Source of the DNA: Lachnospiraceae bacterium
GTDB taxonomy: Bacteria; Bacillota_A; Clostridia; Lachnospirales; Lachnospiraceae
Direction: 5' to 3'
Length of the DNA stretch: 6,694 nucleotides
Assembly (NCBI GenBank): GCA_016281675.1
Contig: JAEEJD010000219.1
Span: 1-6,694 of the forward strand
Below, in pieces: positions 1 to 3,680 of the stretch. The notes beneath the pieces were generated by a model, which did no database searches, was not told the DNA's origin, and saw nothing but the letters and a program-made list of their open reading frames with translations. How positions within the stretch are numbered: position 1 is the stretch's first letter; each line of letters begins with the position of its first letter. The position numbers and the translations under genes are program-made.

Positions 1-500
1 GACCCGCCGCGAGCGGCCGAAAATCCCATTACCGGAACTCCCGTTGCCTTATAATATGAATTCATGAACGAAGATACCAGTGATCCTCCGCGAAGTATCG
101 GAAGATCGCACAGATATCCGTTTGAGTAAACTCCGAAAGGTTCGGTGACCGGATACAGTCCGGTGGGACATGTTCCGATCCTGAATTCGTATCCGGTATC
201 AACCGGAACACCCGGTGCGGACTTGGCGTCTCCGCCTCTTCCCGACATGTTGCTCTGTCCTGCGAATATGACAAGATCCACGGTCTTGACCGCCATGGGT
301 GTCGGAGTCGGTGTTATCGCTGTCGGTATCGCTGCCGGCGTCGGTGTTGCCGGAGCCGGTGTTACCGTAGGTGCCGGTGTTACTGTAGGAACAGGTGTTA
401 CTGTTGCATTTACGGTGTCAGCCGCGTACGTGTCGGTACAGACCGCTGCGGCAAAGATCGCTGCCGCGATCAGAGTTGCTTTAATTTGTGTCGGTCTCAT
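1..500 (-). CDS. Secreted SGNH/SASA-type carbohydrate esterase, N-terminal part (runs off left edge)
   Basis: This is the first 166 codons of a gene that continues past the left edge. Residues 1-26 form a signal peptide: basic start MRPTQIK, an Ala/Ile-rich core, and a likely cut after TYA. There is a Cys at 21 but no good lipobox, so it is probably secreted rather than a lipoprotein. Residues 31-68 are a Pro/Thr/Ala linker of TPxPTV units. The catalytic domain opens with DLVIFAGQSNMSGRGG (75-90). GQSNM at 81-85 is block I of the sialate O-acetylesterase-like/CE6 family, making Ser83 the predicted nucleophile. GFSAARGG at 159-166 matches the next conserved block. The Asp/His of the catalytic site would lie off-window. 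Family members remove acetyl groups from plant polysaccharides or sialic acids; the substrate here is unknown. The ATG at 500 is the first possible start, since an in-frame TAG sits 9 nt upstream. GGAG lies 10 nt before it and AGGGGAGA abuts it. The start overlaps the patatin gene by 20 nt. Confidence 0.87.
   Translation of the reverse strand, partial: MRPTQIKATLIAAAIFAAAVCTDTYAADTVNATVTPVPTVTPAPTVTPAPATPTPAAIPTAITPTPTPMAVKTVDLVIFAGQSNMSGRGGDAKSAPGVPVDTGYEFRIGTCPTGLYPVTEPFGVYSNGYLCDLPILRGGSLVSSFMNSYYKATGVPVMGFSAARGG
355..408 (-). repeat. Three tandem 18-bp units encoding the Pro/Thr linker
   Basis: Three near-identical 18-bp units (355-372, 373-390, 391-408) share a GGTGTTACnGTAG-like core on the plus strand. 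Read on the minus strand they give the linker's TVTPxP units. Looser versions continue to about 300. Such linkers separate a secreted catalytic domain from its anchor or signal peptide, and the tandem repeat could change copy number by slippage. Confidence 0.7.
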
Positions 501-1350
501 TCTCCCCTATCTCCATAAATCTTTCAAGTGCAGGCATCATCTCGTTTGCTTCGTTCCTGCCGATCTCATATGCCTCACGCATCACGAGCGGATCGTGACA
601 TATGTGTCCGAGCGGCAGAGGCGATTTCGGACAGATCACGAAGTTTGTTCCGGCCTTTTCCTGTCTGAAACAGTGATCGAGCTGCTCGTTATATGCAATG
701 TGGCGTATCTGCATGGCATGAACGAGATTGGGATAATCCCTGTACTTCCATTTTATAAGAGGCATCGTTTTCTCCGGGCTCTTGCGGTATCCTCTCGGCT
801 TCGTCAGAACCGTTACGTTACGGGTACATCCGAGCGCTTCGGAAGCCTTCAGAGGTATGGCATCCGTCATACCGCCGTCCAGATATTTTCCGCCTGCTAT
901 TTCAACTATATTAGATACAAGAGGCATGGACGAACTTGCTCTTATCCAATCCATCTCCTCTTCTCCGGCGTCCATCATGCGGTGATAACCCGCCTCGCCG
1001 GTCTCAACATCCGTCACCACGAGATAAAAAGGTATCCCGGATGCGACAAACGCTTCCTCGTCAAACTTGTCGAGTTCATAAGGAAGGCGTCTGTAACAGA
1101 AATCCGCTCCGAACATGTCTCCCGTCTTGATCAGAGACGTGAAACTGCAGTACCTTTTGTCCTTCGCGTATTTCATATTATAGCGTATTGTTCTGCCGAT
1201 CTGACCGGAAATGTAATTACATCCGAAACAAGCACCGGCGCTTACGCCGATGACATTATCAAATTTTATTCCGTTTTCCATAAAGACGTCAAGGACTCCC
1301 GCGGTAAACAGTCCGCGCATCGCTCCGCCTTCAAGGACAAGTCCGGTCAT
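481..1350 (-). CDS. Patatin-like phospholipase family protein
   Basis: A 289-residue cytoplasmic serine acyl hydrolase of the bacterial patatin family, of the YjjU-like type. The Gly-rich oxyanion-hole motif GGAMRG is at 8-13, and the nucleophile elbow GVSAG at 35-39 makes Ser37 the predicted nucleophile. The partner Asp is D158 in YLDGG (156-160), so the Ser-Asp dyad is complete. RASSSMPL (137-144) and the later LTKPRGYRKSP segment are typical of the clostridial branch. Known patatins cleave acyl chains from phospholipids or other lipids; the substrate of this branch is not established. No signal peptide or membrane segment is seen. The start is well fixed: ATG overlaps the upstream lipid kinase stop (ATGA), GGAG lies 8 nt before it, and MTGLVLEGG is the usual N-terminus. 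It is the middle gene of an apparent operon with the kinase and the secreted esterase, and its expression is probably translationally coupled to the kinase. Confidence 0.92.
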   Translation of the reverse strand: MTGLVLEGGAMRGLFTAGVLDVFMENGIKFDNVIGVSAGACFGCNYISGQIGRTIRYNMKYAKDKRYCSFTSLIKTGDMFGADFCYRRLPYELDKFDEEAFVASGIPFYLVVTDVETGEAGYHRMMDAGEEEMDWIRASSSMPLVSNIVEIAGGKYLDGGMTDAIPLKASEALGCTRNVTVLTKPRGYRKSPEKTMPLIKWKYRDYPNLVHAMQIRHIAYNEQLDHCFRQEKAGTNFVICPKSPLPLGHICHDPLVMREAYEIGRNEANEMMPALERFMEIGENETDTN

Positions 1351-2228
1351 ATCACAAACTCCGCAGCTTCATGCATGTTGACGATCTGAGCCCTATCTTC
1401 CATTCCTCCGAATTCACCGTCGAGGTTCCACGGAATGGGCTCATCCGATTCAAACGATATGCACGAGCATTTTAAACATATCACATTATCCGACTTGATC
1501 CTCCGATCGAGAATGGCAGGACCCATCAGATTAAGTTCAATTATGTTGTCGGGTGATTTTACGAGCATCACCTCGAATATCCCGTCATCAAGCTTTACAT
1601 CGGGGCCCGTTATACCCTTCATTCCTCCGACCGAATCGGAATTGGTGATCAGTCCCACAAGGAAGTTCCCTGTAAGTTCGTTGTCATCATATTTTATCCG
1701 CAGCGGTATCGACCTGATCGACGGGAGTCTTTTGACCGCTTCGGCAAGATATGCCGTATATCCGAATAAGTTCTTCATATTCTGATCGGTCTCGTAAGTC
1801 ACGTCCGTAAACAGTCCGAAAGCCGCAACGTACACAAAATATCTGTTGTTGAATTTTCCGAGATCGCATTTGAAGACATTGTCACCGGAAGCTTTGACTG
1901 CCGCTCTTCTGATCGTGCGGGGTATTCCTATGCTCCTTGCAAAATCATTTGTGGAACCGGTCGGAATATATCCGATCGGAACCTTTGCTCCGCATGACAT
2001 GACTCCCGTTACTATCTCATCAAGCGTACCGTCTCCTCCGGCACATACTATCCTGTCAAATTCTTTGGCCCACTGGCGAGAGATCACTTCACCGTCCCCC
2101 TGGCACTGTGTCGGGTAAACGGTCACCTTATATCCGGCCTTGGTGAATATATCCGCAACGTCGCCGACATGATCGGATATACTGGCTTTTCCCGCTCTCG
2201 GATTATATATGAACAACAGATTTTTCAT
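1347..2228 (-). CDS. Diacylglycerol kinase-family lipid kinase (YegS/BmrU-like)
   Basis: A 293-residue soluble lipid kinase of the DAGK catalytic family. NPRAGK is at 9-14. The nucleotide-binding GGDGTLDE is at 64-71, followed by the conserved segment GSTNDFARSIGIP at 91-103. The C-terminal beta-sandwich carries LDDGIFEVMLV (213-223) and WNLDGE (267-272), whose acidic residues are conserved in DgkB/YegS-type enzymes. Known members phosphorylate diacylglycerol or related lipids, recycling diacylglycerol to phosphatidic acid; many clostridial paralogues are untested, so the substrate is open. Length and both ends fit the family. MKNLLFIYNPRAGK is the canonical N-terminus, so the ATG at 2228 is sound, although no Shine-Dalgarno sequence lies in the usual window before it. 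It is the first gene of the minus-strand operon and overlaps the patatin gene by 4 nt. A kinase beside an acyl hydrolase suggests a shared role in phospholipid turnover; that is inference. Confidence 0.92.
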   Translation of the reverse strand: MKNLLFIYNPRAGKASISDHVGDVADIFTKAGYKVTVYPTQCQGDGEVISRQWAKEFDRIVCAGGDGTLDEIVTGVMSCGAKVPIGYIPTGSTNDFARSIGIPRTIRRAAVKASGDNVFKCDLGKFNNRYFVYVAAFGLFTDVTYETDQNMKNLFGYTAYLAEAVKRLPSIRSIPLRIKYDDNELTGNFLVGLITNSDSVGGMKGITGPDVKLDDGIFEVMLVKSPDNIIELNLMGPAILDRRIKSDNVICLKCSCISFESDEPIPWNLDGEFGGMEDRAQIVNMHEAAEFVI

Positions 2229-2245
2229 AACGAAGATTGTAACAT
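2225..2245 (-). other. Possible six-codon leader ORF ending on the lipid kinase start
   Basis: ATG at 2245 opens a frame reading MLQSSL and then TGA. The TGA overlaps the kinase ATG as ATGA, the same junction used at two other places in this window. AAGGG lies 5 nt upstream of the leader ATG and could serve as its ribosome binding site. It could couple translation into the kinase, which lacks its own Shine-Dalgarno. However, the best promoter call here starts the RNA downstream of this leader, so both cannot hold for the same transcript. Low confidence. Confidence 0.2.
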
Positions 2246-2264
2246 ATCATCCCTTCAAAAACAA
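2229..2264 (-). promoter_or_regulatory. Sigma-A-type promoter of the lipid kinase operon, adjacent to the ATG
   Basis: On the minus strand, a -35 like TTGTTT (2264-2259) and a -10 TACAAT (2241-2236) are separated by exactly 17 nt, with an extended-minus-10 TG one base before the -10. Only 7 nt lie between the -10 and the kinase ATG, so the predicted transcript start falls on or within a base or two of the start codon. Confidence 0.6.
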
Positions 2265-2271
2265 GGAATCC

Positions 2272-2283
2272 GGGCACGTGCCC
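2272..2283. promoter_or_regulatory. Perfect 12-bp palindrome between divergent promoters (candidate operator)
   Basis: GGGCACGTGCCC is a perfect inverted repeat with no spacer. It covers the position where the plus-strand promoter should have its -35 (2278-2283) and lies 7 bp upstream of the minus-strand -35. A dimeric regulator bound here could affect both transcription units. The regulator cannot be named from the sequence. Confidence 0.4.
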
Positions 2284-2297
2284 CGCCATGCGAAATA

Positions 2298-2306
2298 TGG
2301 TATAAT
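2298..2306 (+). promoter_or_regulatory. Extended -10 promoter of the SPFH gene pair
   Basis: TGGTATAAT is a consensus -10 with the extended TG element. No good -35 is found 16-18 nt upstream, where the palindrome sits instead, so the extended -10 or an activator probably compensates. The expected start near 2313 gives a leader of about 30 nt carrying the strong ribosome binding site at 2331-2336. Confidence 0.6.
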
Positions 2307-2330
2307 ACTTGCGTATATCACCTGATTTGA

Positions 2331-2336
2331 AAGGAG
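2331..2336 (+). promoter_or_regulatory. Ribosome binding site of the SPFH gene
   Basis: AAGGAG lies 7 nt before the ATG at 2344, which fixes that start. The contrast with the divergent lipid kinase, which has no such site, is clear. Confidence 0.8.
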
Positions 2337-2343
2337 TATAAAC

Positions 2344-3243
2344 ATGGGTGGATTAATATTCTTATTAGTATTAATAGCTATCATTATCATCCTTCTCGTA
2401 AGGATCATCTGTATCGTGCCGCAGGCCAATGCATGGGTTGTCGAATTCCTCGGCAAATACCACAGCACTTGGGCAGCCGGTCTTCATATCAAGGTGCCCT
2501 TCTTCTACAGAGTGGTCAAAAAGGTTTCTCTCAAGGAGCAGGTTGCCGATTTCGAGCCCCAGCCCGTTATCACGAAAGATAACGTAACGATGATGGTTGA
2601 CTCGGTCGTGTTCTTCTCCGTATTCGACGCAAAACTCTTCACATACGGAGTCGAGCGTCCCATCGCGGCAATAGAGAACCTGTCCGCCACAACGCTTCGT
2701 AACATCATCGGAAGCATGACTCTTGACGAAACGCTCACAAGCCGTGACGATATCAATTCACAGATCACAGTTATCCTTGATGAGGCAACTGATAAATGGG
2801 GAATCAAAGTCAGCCGTGTCGAGGTCAAGAACATAATGCCTCCGCAGTCGATCCAGGATGCAATGGAGAAACAGATGCGTGCCGAGCGTGAGAAACGTGA
2901 AGCGATCCTTACCGCCGAAGGTAAGAAACAGTCGGCTATCACTCTTGCGGAAGGTGAGAAACAGGCTGCCATCCTTCGTGCCGAAGCAGTCAAGGAACAG
3001 CGTATCCGCGAAGCGGAAGGTGAAGCTGAAGCCCTCCTTGCGGTTCAGAAAGCCAAAGCCGAAGGTATCAGGCTTATCAACGAAGCCAATCCCACGCAAC
3101 AGTACCTTACGCTCCAGTCATTCGATGCGGTTGCCAAAATGGCTGACGGTCAGGCAACCAAGGTTATCGTTCCGTCGGATCTTGCAAACCTTGCCGGTGC
3201 TATCACCGCACTCTCTGAAAGCGCAAAAGCCGGAGATAAATAA
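2344..3243 (+). CDS. SPFH/band 7 domain membrane protein (stomatin/QmcA-like)
   Basis: A 299-residue stomatin/prohibitin-type protein. Residues 4-24 are a very hydrophobic N-terminal membrane anchor. The SPFH domain starts at IVPQANAWVVEFLGKYH (24-40) and includes AAGLHIKVPFF (44-54). The segment ENLSATTLRNIIGSMTLDE (111-129) and VEVKNIMPP (159-167) are also characteristic. An Ala/Glu-rich coiled coil follows at about 170-245, with clear 11-residue repeats at 188-242. The C-terminal KVIVPSDLANLAG (273-285) is typical of the QmcA/paraslipin branch. Relatives form large membrane-bound oligomeric cages that organise microdomains or control membrane proteases. QmcA-like genes often sit beside an NfeD-type gene; here the next gene is instead an unrelated-looking 140-residue membrane protein. 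The start is supported by AAGGAG 7 nt upstream and by an extended -10 promoter. Confidence 0.95.
   Translation: MGGLIFLLVLIAIIIILLVRIICIVPQANAWVVEFLGKYHSTWAAGLHIKVPFFYRVVKKVSLKEQVADFEPQPVITKDNVTMMVDSVVFFSVFDAKLFTYGVERPIAAIENLSATTLRNIIGSMTLDETLTSRDDINSQITVILDEATDKWGIKVSRVEVKNIMPPQSIQDAMEKQMRAEREKREAILTAEGKKQSAITLAEGEKQAAILRAEAVKEQRIREAEGEAEALLAVQKAKAEGIRLINEANPTQQYLTLQSFDAVAKMADGQATKVIVPSDLANLAGAITALSESAKAGDK
2905..3069 (+). repeat. Five 11-residue (hendecad) coiled-coil repeats in the SPFH protein
   Basis: Five consecutive units of 33 bp encode ILTAEGKKQSA, ITLAEGEKQAA, ILRAEAVKEQR, IREAEGEAEAL and LAVQKAKAEGI. An 11-residue period gives a nearly straight coiled coil, as in the walls of SPFH cages. 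The first two units are the most alike at the DNA level. Confidence 0.7.
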
Positions 3244-3254
3244 GAGGATTATAT

Positions 3255-3677
3255 ATGAGCAGTATATTTACATTGGCATTTACGGGAGTAGTGCTTTATC
3301 TGATATTCAAAAAGCTGAAAGCACAAAACTCTTCGGAAAATCAAGGATCCGGCACTTCCCGAAAGCCGGGAAGCTCACAGAAAAGACGCCCGCAGGGATT
3401 TACGAACTACAGGCCTCATAAAGACATCACAAGCGTCAGTCGTGATATGGGGGATTCAAGAAACAGTTCCGTTCTTCGCGACGACAAGACGAACGACTGG
3501 CTGGCCAGACAGCTTCGCGAAGAGCACAGGGCATTTAAGGCCACGAGCGAGATGTTCGACCTTAAGATAGAACATGCAAGTCACTGTGATGCAAGACTCA
3601 TCGAACAGTTCCACAGACGCACGTGCGATGCGCACGGGATCGATCTGGCAAACGGAAAAGCGATCCACAGACAATAG
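3255..3677 (+). CDS. Unrecognised 140-residue single-pass membrane protein with a C-terminal His/Cys cluster
   Basis: I do not recognise a family. Residues 3-18 (SIFTLAFTGVVLYLIF) form one membrane segment followed by KKLK, which predicts a cytoplasmic body. Residues 24-75 are a polar Ser/Gly/Arg/Lys-rich region that looks disordered. Residues 78-130 look like a compact helical domain (NDWLARQLREEHRAFK onward). It carries H107, H110, C111, H120, C124 and H127, a spacing that could bind a metal, though this is unproven. GAGGA lies 6 nt before the ATG, and the gene begins 11 nt after the SPFH stop, so the two are almost certainly co-transcribed. Since no NfeD-like gene is present, this may be a membrane partner of the SPFH protein; that is inference. 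It ends 3 bp from the convergent kinase-DegV gene. Confidence 0.8.
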   Translation: MSSIFTLAFTGVVLYLIFKKLKAQNSSENQGSGTSRKPGSSQKRRPQGFTNYRPHKDITSVSRDMGDSRNSSVLRDDKTNDWLARQLREEHRAFKATSEMFDLKIEHASHCDARLIEQFHRRTCDAHGIDLANGKAIHRQ

Positions 3678-3680
3678 ATA

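Noticed and set aside
438..440. Cys21 of the esterase as a lipoprotein attachment site
   Set aside because: The preceding residues are AAAV; the position just before Cys should be Gly, Ala or Ser, so the lipobox is poor, and a standard cut after TYA is better.
145..1389. Long plus-strand open frame of about 414 codons, Gly/Val-rich at its start
   Set aside because: It is antisense to the esterase, the whole patatin gene and the kinase end, all with clear catalytic motifs. The Gly/Val stretch is the mirror of the Pro/Thr linker, and it has no recognisable domain.
2505..2993. Minus-strand frame of about 162 codons opposite the SPFH gene
   Set aside because: Antisense shadow of a strongly recognised SPFH domain, with no ribosome binding site or domain of its own.
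2858..3421. Plus-strand frame of about 187 codons overlapping the SPFH gene and the next gene
   Set aside because: Its Arg/Lys/Ser-rich translation is a frame shift of the repetitive SPFH coiled coil and of the 140-residue gene, both of which have ribosome binding sites and sensible proteins.
3618..3636. CGCACGTGCG palindrome and GTGCG-ATG-CGCAC hairpin inside the 140-residue gene, as an operator copy or minus-strand terminator
   Set aside because: It shares the GCACGTGC core with the intergenic palindrome but has different flanks, lies in coding sequence and is not followed by a T-run on either strand.
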